Positions 7,789-16,062 of a stretch of 64,000 nucleotides of DNA are shown here, one piece after another (within the stretch, counting starts at the first letter, position 1; each line of letters begins with the position of its first letter). The notes beneath the pieces are model-generated. The model saw only the letters and a list, made by a program, of their open reading frames with translations, did not search any database and was not told the DNA's origin. Location: positions 62,001-126,000 of the forward strand of contig NZ_SADV01000003.1 in assembly GCF_006864135.1 (NCBI RefSeq), given 5' to 3'. A program made the translations under genes and the position numbers. The stretch is from Lysinibacillus sphaericus (GTDB lineage: Bacteria > Bacillota > Bacilli > Bacillales_A > Planococcaceae).

Positions 7789-8799
7789 ATGAAAGATTAC
7801 GAAATTTATTCATTGGGGGATGTCGTGCTACAATCGGGCCAAAAGTTGCCTCAAGCCTTTCTAGCCTATAAAACATATGGAACTTTAAATTCCACCAAGT
7901 CAAACGTAATTGTCTACCCTACTTGGTTTGCAGGTCAGCACACTGATAATGAGTGGTTGATTGGACCTGGTAAAGCTCTCGATCCAGACAAGTACTTTAT
8001 TATTGTACCTAATATGTTAGGGAATGGTCTTTCTTCCTCCCCAAGCAATACACCGGCCCCTTTCGACAGAGCAAATTTCCCGCTCATTACGATTTATGAT
8101 AATGTTCAGCTACAACATCGGTTAGTAACTGAGAAATTTGGTATTAAAAAAATCGCTCTAGTCGTTGGCTGGTCACTCGGTGCGCTACAAACCTTTCAAT
8201 GGGGAACAAATTATCCTAAAATGGTCGAACGTATTGCACCGTTCGGAGGAACAGCAAAAACTAGACCACATGCACAGCTTGTTTTTGAAGGATTTATCGC
8301 AGCATTGCAAGCAGATTCTGGCTGGAAGGAAGGTTTCTATACCCATCAGCCTACAAGAGGACTTGCCGCAATGGGACGTGCATATGCTCCTTGGGGGTTT
8401 TCTCAGACTTATTATTTAGAACAGCTCTATCAGATGGAAGGATACTCGACATTAAAGGCATATCTAGAAGATTATTGGGATCAAGTGTTCCTTTCCTTCG
8501 ATGCCAACGACTTAATTACCATGCTCCGTACTGGAATTAGCGGAGATATTAGCGCCAATCCTCTAGACAATAATAATTTTGAGCAGGCATTAAACCGTAT
8601 TACCGCTCATGTCCTTGTTATGCCAGGCTCGACCGATCTGTTTTTCCCTCCGGAAGATAATGCATATGAAGTGAAACATATGCCTAACGCTGTTTTTCAA
8701 CCAATCGAATCCAAGTGGGGACATTGTTTTGGAGTCGGTCAAAATGAACTGGACTCTCTCGTAATAGACAACCATTTGAAACAATTTTTGCAGTTGTGA
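7789..8799 (+). CDS. Alpha/beta hydrolase, homoserine O-acetyltransferase-like
   Basis: A 336-residue alpha/beta-hydrolase of the MetX-like group. GQKLPQAFLAYKTYGTLN near the N-terminus is the MetX-type entry; GWSLGA (about 130-135) is the nucleophile elbow; GSTDLFFPPED (about 280-290) carries the Asp; SKWGHCFG (about 310-317) carries the His. ATG 7789 follows AAGGAG by 8 nt. The elbow is GWSLGA rather than the GPSMGG of true MetX, and no methionine genes are adjacent, so the acyl acceptor is uncertain; it may be a hydrolase. Probably regulated by the divergent LysR. Confidence 0.8.
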   Translation: MKDYEIYSLGDVVLQSGQKLPQAFLAYKTYGTLNSTKSNVIVYPTWFAGQHTDNEWLIGPGKALDPDKYFIIVPNMLGNGLSSSPSNTPAPFDRANFPLITIYDNVQLQHRLVTEKFGIKKIALVVGWSLGALQTFQWGTNYPKMVERIAPFGGTAKTRPHAQLVFEGFIAALQADSGWKEGFYTHQPTRGLAAMGRAYAPWGFSQTYYLEQLYQMEGYSTLKAYLEDYWDQVFLSFDANDLITMLRTGISGDISANPLDNNNFEQALNRITAHVLVMPGSTDLFFPPEDNAYEVKHMPNAVFQPIESKWGHCFGVGQNELDSLVIDNHLKQFLQL

Positions 8800-8932
8800 T
8801 AAGTGGCTATCCGTATCTAATAACAAACAACTGATATTCGATTTTTTCAATTAAGTTAGCGTTTTCAAGATCTCTTTTTACTAAATAAAGCTAGATCTAC
8901 ATCAATAATTCCGCAAAATTTTGGCTGAACTC

Positions 8933-8963
8933 TTGACTTTATAGCTAACTAGAGGGTAAATAC
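8933..8963 (+). promoter_or_regulatory. MerR-type promoter of the damaged MerR-MFS unit
   Basis: TTGACT (8933-8938), a 19-bp spacer TTATAGCTAACTAGAGGGT, then AAATAC (8958-8963). The spacer has a CTnTAG-like dyad as in classical MerR operators and differs from the TTCACAC sites elsewhere, so it fits the local MerR gene at 8997. Confidence 0.6.
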
Positions 8964-8996
8964 TCATACCGAAATAAAAGAAGAGAAGGTGAAAAA

Positions 8997-9777
8997 ATGT
9001 TTAAAATCAGCGAATTTTCCTGGCTAAGCAGAATTCCACTGCAAACTTTGCGTTATTATGATCAGATTGGAATTTTAAAGCCTACCAAAACTGATGAATC
9101 GAATCGTCATGTTTAAAGAATTAGGGTTTACACTACAGCAAATCGGTCATCTTCTTCAAGAAAAAATATCTGCCGAACAAATTCGTGGCATGCTTAGACT
9201 TAAAGAAAGTGAAATCGAGCGACTGCTTGATATCGAAAGATCCAAGCTTGCCCAGGTTAAAGAACGAATACAGCTTATAGAGCGTGAAGGTCGGATGGAT
9301 AAAGACCAGGAAGTCGTTATTAAGTGCGTTGAAGAAATGCACATGATTACATATGCTTCGCCAGGAATACTTGACGATATCCCTGCCCTTTTCGAAATTT
9401 TCGATGTACTTCTAGATAGTCGTTTTAGATCTTCCTTATATGGTCCTCAGACAGTGCTATGGAACACGCCAGGTAACACGGCGCATACCTTGGAACTTGA
9501 GGTCGGCTATTCTGTGAAATCGGACACACTTAAGCTGCCTGAGCATCTTAATCTACGTTTCCTACCAGCAGAAAAAGTAGCCACGCTATTGTTCCGTTCG
9601 GATTCGGCGTTTTTGGAAACAGCGTGTATAGACCTCGCTAGATGGATTGAGCGCAACGGCTACCGAATTCGAAGTGACCGACCGGGAAGGGAAATCTATG
9701 TACCTCTTTCAGGGGAGCCTAATACTCATCTTATCGAAATTCAAATTCCTATTGAAGAAGGAGAGATTCGTCTATGA
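8997..9777 (+). pseudogene. MerR-family regulator broken by an internal deletion/frameshift
   Basis: ATG 8997 after AGAGAAGGTG opens MFKISEFSWLSRI and LQTLRYYDQIGILKP, a canonical MerR helix-turn-helix, but it stops at TAA 9114. The rest continues one frame over from 9094 as MNRIVMFKELGFTLQQIGHL, a coiled coil (about 9210-9310) and a GyrI-like effector domain to 9777. The wing segment between them (usually G-Y-R-Y-Y plus about ten residues) is missing, so this is a deletion with a frame change rather than one base error. The C-terminal part could be made from ATG 9094 but lacks the DNA-binding domain. The MFS gene overlaps its end by 4 bp. Confidence 0.75.
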
Positions 9778-10925
9778 GTAATAAATGGGTTGTATATTTA
9801 CTTGCTTTAGCAGTTTTTCTTATTGGAACAATTGAATACATTATAAGCGGAATCCTTCATATGGTAGCAACTGATCTTGGAATAACAACATCCTCCGCTG
9901 GAGCGCTCGTTACGGCGTTCGCCCTTTCCGCAGCGATTGGGGCCCCTACCGTAATTGCGGCAACCATTCAGATGGATCGTAAAAAAATATTGTTGATGAT
10001 GCTTGGTATTTTTATTTTGAGTAGCTTCCTAGTTTATTTCAGTCCCTCTTTTGAAATGATATTATTGGCGAGAATGATTCAAGGCGTTAGCGGAGGAGCA
10101 GCTTCTGTTATCGCTATGGCTGTGGCAACTCGCTTAGTAGAAGTACAGAATCGAGGTCGAGCTATCGGTACTATTTTGATGGGTTTAAGCAGTTCTCTTG
10201 TTCTCGGTGTTCCTGCTGGGACGTTTCTAAGCGAAATTATTGGCTGGAGAATATTATTCATCCTCATAGGAATACTAACGTCGATTCCACTGCTGGTTGT
10301 ATTTGCCAAAGTTCCGTCTATTACTGAGAATAAAACTTTTACGATTGGCATGCAGCTGTCGATTTTGAAAAACAAAAAGATTGTTCTTGCTCTAGCCATT
10401 ACACTGTTCTATATTGGGGGATACTCTACTCTGTTTACTTACATCGCCCCCTACTTACAAGCAAACGCAACACTCTCGGGTGCTGCACTTTCCGGAATTC
10501 TGTTGATATTTGGTCTTTGTAGTTTTTTCGGCTCCAAAGTTGGGGGAGTAATTGCTGATACTAAAGGACCGAAGTTCATGATCTATACAGGGCTTTCCTT
10601 CCAAACCGGAATACTACCACTACTAAATTGGGCAGAAGGCTTGATATATGCTATTATCCCGTTGATTATGGTATGGATGGTTGCTACCTGGGCGACCTCC
10701 CCAGCACAGCAGTTGTATCTAGTTTCCTTAGTAGAACATTCACCAGATATTGCTCTTAGCGTCAATACTTCGTTTATCCAGTTCGGTTTCGCTCTTGGCT
10801 CGGCTATCGGGGGGCTGGTAATCAGCAGTTTTTCTATAGATAATCTTAGTTGGTTTGGATTTACAATGGTCCTACTGGCGCTTTTAGTAGCCGTCCGGTT
10901 GTTCGCTTACAAAAATGAAAATTGA
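9774..10925 (+). CDS. MFS multidrug exporter-like transporter
   Basis: A 383-residue membrane protein with about 12 hydrophobic segments and Major Facilitator hallmarks. LLARMIQGVSGGAASVIAMA (about 99-118) is motif C-like for DHA1 drug:H+ antiporters of the AraJ/YdhP type. The start overlaps the upstream MerR frame by ATGA, implying coupled translation. In Bacillus such MerR-MFS pairs (Bmr/Blt) handle cationic drugs. Here the MerR partner is broken, so inducible expression may be lost. Exported substrate unknown. Confidence 0.85.
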   Translation: MSNKWVVYLLALAVFLIGTIEYIISGILHMVATDLGITTSSAGALVTAFALSAAIGAPTVIAATIQMDRKKILLMMLGIFILSSFLVYFSPSFEMILLARMIQGVSGGAASVIAMAVATRLVEVQNRGRAIGTILMGLSSSLVLGVPAGTFLSEIIGWRILFILIGILTSIPLLVVFAKVPSITENKTFTIGMQLSILKNKKIVLALAITLFYIGGYSTLFTYIAPYLQANATLSGAALSGILLIFGLCSFFGSKVGGVIADTKGPKFMIYTGLSFQTGILPLLNWAEGLIYAIIPLIMVWMVATWATSPAQQLYLVSLVEHSPDIALSVNTSFIQFGFALGSAIGGLVISSFSIDNLSWFGFTMVLLALLVAVRLFAYKNEN

Positions 10926-11010
10926 ACTTTACAAAGATTCACTTTAGTTAACCTTTTGCCTGTTTCTTTGTATTCAGAATCAAAACTACCGAATGTAAAA
11001 TAAACAAAAT

Positions 11011-11181
11011 CAAAAAGGCTGGGACATAACTTAATGGTTCTTTCATAAAGCGGAATAATCTCTAAATTAACAAAATACGATAAATAGAAAATCCGAACTA
11101 TTCCGGAACACTTCATGAGAGTTTCATTGGATAGTTCGGTATTTTTATTGGCTGAAACACATTTGTCTCAGCCTCCATTTT
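11011..11181. repeat. Dispersed inverted-repeat element, copy 1
   Basis: The ends are near-inverted copies: CAAAAAGGCTGGGACA (11011-11026) against TGTCTCAGCCTCCATTTTG (11164-11182). An inner hairpin pairs CCGAACTAT (11093-11101) with ATAGTTCGG (11131-11139). Copy 2 at 47651-47806 lies in the opposite orientation and shares AGGCTGGGACATAAC and a segment beginning TAAATAGAAAA, then CCGAACTATT. It lies between the MFS gene and a GNAT gene and fills the 10926-11289 gap; no coding sequence seen there. Confidence 0.75.
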
Positions 11182-11289
11182 GATTTCTTTTCAATCAATT
11201 ATGCCTTGGAATAATTACGTGCGAAAACTTTAACTTCTTTCAGCGGATGTTTGTCTCGAAGTCATCTTACCATCTATAAAGGCAAGAGA

Positions 11290-11727
11290 TTAAATTTTTA
11301 AAATGGCTAATACATCTTCACCATCTGGATCAATACCTGCTTCAACGAAACCGAAGCTTCCGTAAAAGTTTTTCGCTACAGGATTATTTGGATTGTAACA
11401 GATTTCAATCTCTTCTAATCCATCTGTTTGCTTAATTTCGTCAAGAGCTAGTTGCATAGCTTTACATCCAATACCTTTGTTTTGATAGTTTTGATCTACC
11501 ATAAACCGCCAAATCGAAATTCTATTTTTTGTTTCGGGCACCCACATGAAAAATCCGACCGGTTTCCCGTCTAAACAAATTGCGCGTGTTTGATAGGAGG
11601 GGTTGAATTTTGACTCAACGAGTGACCACATATTCTCTGCTACATAATCATACTGATCTTCGGCTACAGATAGCTCACAAACATCCTCATAATTATTTTT
11701 ATCCACATCTGTAAGGGTAATATTCAT
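11290..11727 (-). CDS. GNAT-family N-acetyltransferase
   Basis: A 145-residue single-domain GNAT. ISIWRFMVDQNYQNKGIGCK (about 76-95) contains the Q-x-x-G-I-G acetyl-CoA loop, and NNPVAKNFYGSFGF (about 118-131) is the conserved N-x-x-A-x-x-F-Y block. It resembles spermine/spermidine acetyltransferases of the Bacillus BltD/PaiA size class, but identity is not assured. AGGAG sits 6 nt before the ATG. It follows the serine hydrolase gene on the same strand with an 86-bp gap, so it may be read from the same MerR-type promoter at 12912. Confidence 0.85.
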   Translation of the reverse strand: MNITLTDVDKNNYEDVCELSVAEDQYDYVAENMWSLVESKFNPSYQTRAICLDGKPVGFFMWVPETKNRISIWRFMVDQNYQNKGIGCKAMQLALDEIKQTDGLEEIEICYNPNNPVAKNFYGSFGFVEAGIDPDGEDVLAILKI

Positions 11728-11813
11728 TGTAATCTCCTATTGAATTAGTTAATAGTGAAAAATCACTGCTATCATTACGTCGTTGTTTTTTTATAGAGAC
11801 TGGGATACTGAAT

Positions 11814-12863
11814 TTATTTCTGTTGCTTTTCGCCCAAAATAATTTCTGCAATTTTGAGAGCATATTTTTCACTATCAAAATCTACATAATTACTTAACAC
11901 TACAATCGTTAAATGTTCATCTAGGAAGCGCATAAAGTGTGAAGGATAGCCCGCCCAGAGTCCTGAATGTTCCAAGTATTGACGATTAAAATCTTTACCA
12001 ATAGACAATCCAAAAGCATAGTCTTCATTATCAATAATTAGCTCGCCATCTGGGGAAGTTTTTGGCCCTATCTCTCCCATTCTTTTAACGAGCTCTTTTC
12101 CACCAACCGTGCCTGTAGCGAAGTTTTGTCCCCATTTTACTAAATCCTCAACATTTGAATGAACCGCTCCATCTCCAGTATGTTCCCAAGGACTTTCATA
12201 AATTTCAAATGTCCCTTTCTCATTCTTCGTGTAACCACGAGCCATCGAAACATCGGTAGGATAACTATCGACGATTGTTGTGTCATTCATATTTAAAGGC
12301 TCAAAAATACGCTCCTTCGAAAATTCCCGAATAGATTTCCCACTAGCTTTTTCAACTACTAAAGCTAATAAAAAATACCCTGTGTTACTATACTCAAATT
12401 TTGTTCCAACAGGAAAATCTGCAGTTTGATGACTAATAAGATGTTCTAGAGATTGTTCAATAGTTAATTTCTCTTTATCAGAAATCCCTTCTTTTTCAGC
12501 TAATTCCATATAATCTACTAATCCGCCAGTATGATGAATTAGATGTCTTAGCGTTACTGGTTCAGCATATGCACCTAGAGAAGGTATAAACTTTAAAATT
12601 GAATCGTCTAAACTCAATTTACCCTCTTGCTCTAATAATAAAATAGCGAATGCTGTGAATTGTTTAGAGACAGATGCGAGATTAAAAACGGTTTTTGTAG
12701 TAATTGGTCGTTTCATTTCTATCGAATCTAAACCAACTGCTCCCTTATAAGTTACACCATCATCAAAACTCGCAATATAAGCACAGCCTGGTTCATCTAG
12801 TGAATGGTTTTTCAATAATTGGTGAATCTCCGCATCTATTGTTTGATTATATATACTGTTCAT
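11814..12863 (-). CDS. Serine hydrolase, class C beta-lactamase/esterase fold
   Basis: About 349 residues of the beta-lactamase-like serine hydrolase family. SVSK (about residue 63) is the S-x-x-K nucleophile motif in LASVSKQFTAFA, YSN (about 158-160) is the Y-x-N motif, and HSG (about 312-314) replaces the KTG triad. No signal peptide is visible, so it looks cytoplasmic, unlike secreted penicillin-binding enzymes. ATG 12863 lies 8 nt after AAGAGG. A MerR-type promoter sits 49 bp upstream and a MerR gene lies next door. A truncated relative lies at 24200-24370 below the same promoter type. Substrate unknown. Confidence 0.85.
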   Translation of the reverse strand: MNSIYNQTIDAEIHQLLKNHSLDEPGCAYIASFDDGVTYKGAVGLDSIEMKRPITTKTVFNLASVSKQFTAFAILLLEQEGKLSLDDSILKFIPSLGAYAEPVTLRHLIHHTGGLVDYMELAEKEGISDKEKLTIEQSLEHLISHQTADFPVGTKFEYSNTGYFLLALVVEKASGKSIREFSKERIFEPLNMNDTTIVDSYPTDVSMARGYTKNEKGTFEIYESPWEHTGDGAVHSNVEDLVKWGQNFATGTVGGKELVKRMGEIGPKTSPDGELIIDNEDYAFGLSIGKDFNRQYLEHSGLWAGYPSHFMRFLDEHLTIVVLSNYVDFDSEKYALKIAEIILGEKQQK

Positions 12864-12911
12864 ATATAAATTCACCTCTTCAAAATTTTTTTACCAAAAG
12901 GTTATGGATCC

Positions 12912-12942
12912 AGTATAAAGCCTCACATTGTGTGAACCTCAA
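12912..12942 (-). promoter_or_regulatory. MerR-type promoter, site 2 (serine hydrolase)
   Basis: On the minus strand: TTGAGG (12942-12937), 19-bp spacer TTCACACAATGTGAGGCTT, TATACT (12917-12912). The hydrolase start is only about 49 bp downstream, the shortest such distance in the set, which makes the promoter role convincing. Confidence 0.8.
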
Positions 12943-13038
12943 GTTGTTATATATAAAGAAGAACCTTTACTAGATAATCATGATGTTTGCTCCAGCAAAA
13001 TCCCCATCGTGTCTAACTAATAAAGGCTCATCTTCAAA

Positions 13039-13839
13039 TTAGCATTTTTGTATAGCAATACTAACCTCTGTGACATATTCATCTTTATCGAATGTAATAA
13101 TTTCATCTGTGTAATATTTTTCTATAAAAGGGCCATCTAAACGATATCCATTTAAATGGGCCCAATCATACAAGGCACTATAAGCATAACTTATACTGTC
13201 ATAATTACCTATATGTATTGTATAGATATAATTTGCTTCCTCAAAAAATTTTATTCTAGTATCCTTTACTTCCTCTTCTACTATTATTGGCTGGCATACT
13301 TCTACATCATACTGCGAAAAATTCTCTTCCTCCATTGAATGAAAGATTGCAAAATGTTTGCCCTTCAAAATTGAATTCGATTTATTAATGAATAAAAGAA
13401 GTTGATCTATTAACAACTCCAAGCCATTTTCATCAACAACTTTTCTTAAACAGTAAGCATGAAAAGGTTTTCTTACGCCACAAAACACATCATAGCTATT
13501 GACCCTTGTTATTTTGTTCTTCTGTTCAATATAACTTTTCATTTCTTCGATAAGTTGATAATATTCAATTGTTTTTTCATACAATTCAGCAATCTTCTGT
13601 TCATATTTGTCTTTCATTGTTGTGGCATCCATTTCTAAGACATTATTTATTTCATCAATGGAGAAATGGTATTTACGCAGTAATTTTATTTTATTCGCTT
13701 TAGCTATATCCTCGTTCGTATAATATCGATAACCATTCGTTTCATTTTTTTCTGGCTTTAATATACCTTTCTCATCGTAATATCTTAACATCCTTTGAGA
13801 TATTTTATTAATTCTCGAAAATTCTCCAATTTTATACAA
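13039..13839 (-). CDS. MerR-family regulator with GyrI-like effector domain
   Basis: About 267 residues. It starts YKIGEFSRINKISQRMLRYY, the MerR helix-turn-helix, with the full NGYRYYTNED wing; then an antiparallel coiled coil (about 75-120) and a C-terminal GyrI-like multidrug-binding domain (YTIHIGNYDS, then WAHLNGYRLDGP). The start is TTG 13839, 6 nt after a perfect AAAGGAGGTG; an upstream ATG at 13866 lacks a site. It follows a GNAT gene by about 38 bp and is probably in its operon, downstream of a promoter with the TTCACAC dyad at 14605. It is the best candidate to recognise all five such promoters. Confidence 0.85.
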   Translation of the reverse strand: MYKIGEFSRINKISQRMLRYYDEKGILKPEKNETNGYRYYTNEDIAKANKIKLLRKYHFSIDEINNVLEMDATTMKDKYEQKIAELYEKTIEYYQLIEEMKSYIEQKNKITRVNSYDVFCGVRKPFHAYCLRKVVDENGLELLIDQLLLFINKSNSILKGKHFAIFHSMEEENFSQYDVEVCQPIIVEEEVKDTRIKFFEEANYIYTIHIGNYDSISYAYSALYDWAHLNGYRLDGPFIEKYYTDEIITFDKDEYVTEVSIAIQKC

Positions 13840-13877
13840 GGGAAACACCTCCTTTGATTCCACCATTTAGCACATGA

Positions 13878-14390
13878 TTAATCTTTAATCTTATATACAC
13901 TTTTATATAGACTTTCTCTATAAAGTATAAACTCATCGTCCGTTAAAGGTTGAGGATAACTCATGAGTTTTAGCGGTAAATCATCCTGCCCATTTTGAAG
14001 TGGAGGCTGTACATACTCAAAAGGATTGAGATGAAAACCCAATCGCTCATAAAAGCCTATTCTTCGTTGTGCCAATTCCGTGTCAGGATACTCCACCTCC
14101 AATAAAATAGTTTTTTTTGACTCCTCCATATACTTGGTCATCATTTTTCCACCCATTCCACTTCCTCGCATAATTGGATCAACAGCAATATGTTCCACGA
14201 ATCGAAACAAAGGAAATTCCCATGCAGCTAAAAAAGCAACAATTTGGTTGTGGTTATCCGTTTCCGTAATGAGACGGTAATATTGATCGGCCAGCAATTC
14301 CTTCTGTCCCGCATAGGTTCTTCGCTCATTTTCTGGAAATGATACCTCCATAAGTGTGAATATTTTATCAAACTCTCTTTTGTTCATCAT
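13878..14390 (-). CDS. GNAT-family N-acetyltransferase
   Basis: About 170 residues. VEHIAVDPIMRGSGMGGKMM (about 69-88) is the R-x-x-G-x-G acetyl-CoA loop, followed by ILLEVEYPDT and RRIGFYERLGF, the latter a typical GNAT C-terminal signature. ATG 14390 is chosen because AAAGGAG lies 7 nt upstream; the frame extends further but without a site. The first gene of a likely two-gene unit with the MerR regulator 38 bp downstream, under the MerR-type promoter at 14605. By analogy to bltD beside bltR in Bacillus, an amine or drug substrate is possible. Confidence 0.85.
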   Translation of the reverse strand: MMNKREFDKIFTLMEVSFPENERRTYAGQKELLADQYYRLITETDNHNQIVAFLAAWEFPLFRFVEHIAVDPIMRGSGMGGKMMTKYMEESKKTILLEVEYPDTELAQRRIGFYERLGFHLNPFEYVQPPLQNGQDDLPLKLMSYPQPLTDDEFILYRESLYKSVYKIKD

Positions 14391-14604
14391 CACATTTCTC
14401 CTTTTTCTAATATGCTTAATAAAAAAGTACAAATCTTTGTACTGATTTCTATGATAGAGGATATTATAAAGCTTCTTTGTTATTTCATAAACCTTTAGAC
14501 GTCATCATCAGCTTCATTAAATTATATTAGCGATTGCCATTATGGGAAGCCCACCTAATTTCTCTGTTAAATTTTTGGAGTCGAAGTCTTACTGCCTGTT
14601 AAAG

Positions 14605-14635
14605 ATTATAAACCTTCACACAGTGTGAACCTCAA
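14605..14635 (-). promoter_or_regulatory. MerR-type promoter, site 3 (GNAT-MerR)
   Basis: On the minus strand: TTGAGG (14635-14630), 19-bp spacer TTCACACTGTGTGAAGGTT, TATAAT (14610-14605). The dyad TTCACAC-T-GTGTGAA is perfect. It precedes the GNAT-MerR pair by about 215 bp, so the MerR protein probably controls its own synthesis. Confidence 0.8.
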
Positions 14636-14855
14636 AACTTTACACCATTAGCTAATGTTTAAGCTTCGACTATTGTATAGTAAACTTCCCGATAAAGAGA
14701 AAATATAGGATCTTAGCGGTAACTAATGTCTAACTCTTCGATTAATGTCCTGTATCTTTTAGTGCCATTCTTTTATTTAGTAATCCTTGCTTGCTTTCTC
14801 TATGAAATCTAGTGTTATAATAAGTGACAAACATTGGAAAGTAGGGGTGTCCAAA

Positions 14856-15899
14856 ATGAAAATTCTCATTATTGGAGGGACTAATTTTATCGGGCCTTAC
14901 GTAATTCGCCAACTTCATGCGATGGGTTATCATGATATTACTTTATTCCATCGTGGCAAGACAGAAGTTGATTTGCCTGCCACCGTAAAGCATATATATG
15001 GAAACAAAATGCACTTGGAGCAACACAAGGCGACATTTCAATCCTTATCTCCCGACGTTGTAGTAGATATGATTGCTTACACAGAGTCAGACATCGAGCC
15101 AGTATTGCATACATTCCGCGGCATTACGAATCGACTTGTGATGATTAGTAGCCAGGATGTTTATCGTGCCTATGGTGTAGCACGACAGGCTGACAAAGGA
15201 CCATTAGAGCCATTGCCGATTACGGAAGCTTCTGCTGTTAGAAACAACCGTTACCCATACAAAGACCCAGCTAAGGATCCAGATGATTGGTGTAATCGTT
15301 ACGACAAAATCCCCCTAGAAGAGATGGTCATGAATGATCCTTATCTAACTGCAACTGTTGTGCGCCTACCCGCCGTTTATGGACCAAATGATCCGCAGCA
15401 TAGACTGTTTCATTTTTTCAAATTGAAACCATTACATCATGGTCGACCAGTTATTTTGTTGGACGAAGGATATGCAAATTGGTTCTGGTCACATGGATAT
15501 GTAGAGGATGTTGCTTATGGCATTGCATTAGCGATTACGAAGGAGCAAGCAGCTGGACAGCTCTATAACATAGCGGAGCTTCAGACTAGAACGATGCTAG
15601 ATTTTATTCACGCTATTGGTGACCAACTGAAATGGCAAGGTGACATCATCCAAGTTCCTTCCGGTCACCTTCCAGATATGCTAGGTATCTCATTGCGCAC
15701 AGAACAAAATATCATCGTTGAATCGAAGCGAATTCGTGAAGAACTGGGCTACCGAGAAATTTTCTCCTTTAAAGAAGGATTGAAAAAAACGCTTGATTGG
15801 GAACTGGCTCATCTACCAAAGGATATTGGTCATGATGATGACAAAGACGATGTGATGCTAAATGAATTGCGCAAAGCAGGGGTAATTAGTACAAATTAA
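14856..15899 (+). CDS. NAD-dependent epimerase/dehydratase (atypical SDR)
   Basis: About 347 residues. ILIIGGTNFIGPYV (about 3-16) is the GGTxFIG dinucleotide loop of atypical extended SDRs; VRLPAVYGPNDP (about 167-178) and a sugar-epimerase-like C-terminus follow. The expected Y-x-x-x-K appears only as NRYDKIPLE (about 144-152), so catalysis may be altered, and a reductase or RNA-binding-like role known in this subgroup is possible. ATG 14856 follows GGGGTG; the frame opens earlier without a site. An extended -10 (TGTTATAAT at 14813-14821) with TTGCTT 19 bp before it is the likely promoter. A terminator follows. Confidence 0.8.
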   Translation: MKILIIGGTNFIGPYVIRQLHAMGYHDITLFHRGKTEVDLPATVKHIYGNKMHLEQHKATFQSLSPDVVVDMIAYTESDIEPVLHTFRGITNRLVMISSQDVYRAYGVARQADKGPLEPLPITEASAVRNNRYPYKDPAKDPDDWCNRYDKIPLEEMVMNDPYLTATVVRLPAVYGPNDPQHRLFHFFKLKPLHHGRPVILLDEGYANWFWSHGYVEDVAYGIALAITKEQAAGQLYNIAELQTRTMLDFIHAIGDQLKWQGDIIQVPSGHLPDMLGISLRTEQNIIVESKRIREELGYREIFSFKEGLKKTLDWELAHLPKDIGHDDDKDDVMLNELRKAGVISTN

Positions 15900-16024
15900 G
15901 ACGTTGAGGGTTTTTGATAGGAAAAGCCCAGAATAGCAAGACTCAATCTTATTATGTACTATAAGCAATAAATATAGAGTCCTCCCATACCCATCCGCTA
16001 GCTAAAACGGAGCTTTAGCAGTTT

Positions 16025-16062
16025 AAAAGGAGAAAAGCGAAATCGCTTTTCTCCTTTTTATG
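16025..16062. terminator. Bidirectional terminator between convergent genes
   Basis: AAAAGGAGAAAAGCG (16025-16039) pairs with CGCTTTTCTCCTTTT (16043-16057) around a 3-nt loop. A-run and T-run flanks allow it to act both for the epimerase and for the peptidase, whose TAA stop (16058-16060) adjoins it. Confidence 0.85.

Noticed and set aside
8590-8850. 86-codon minus-strand frame
   Set aside because: Lies antisense to the MetX-like gene and has no start signal.
14742-14933. 63-codon minus-strand frame with YYNTRFHRE, like a transposase tail
   Set aside because: The resemblance is to a few residues only, and the frame overlaps the epimerase gene and its promoter; could not be supported.
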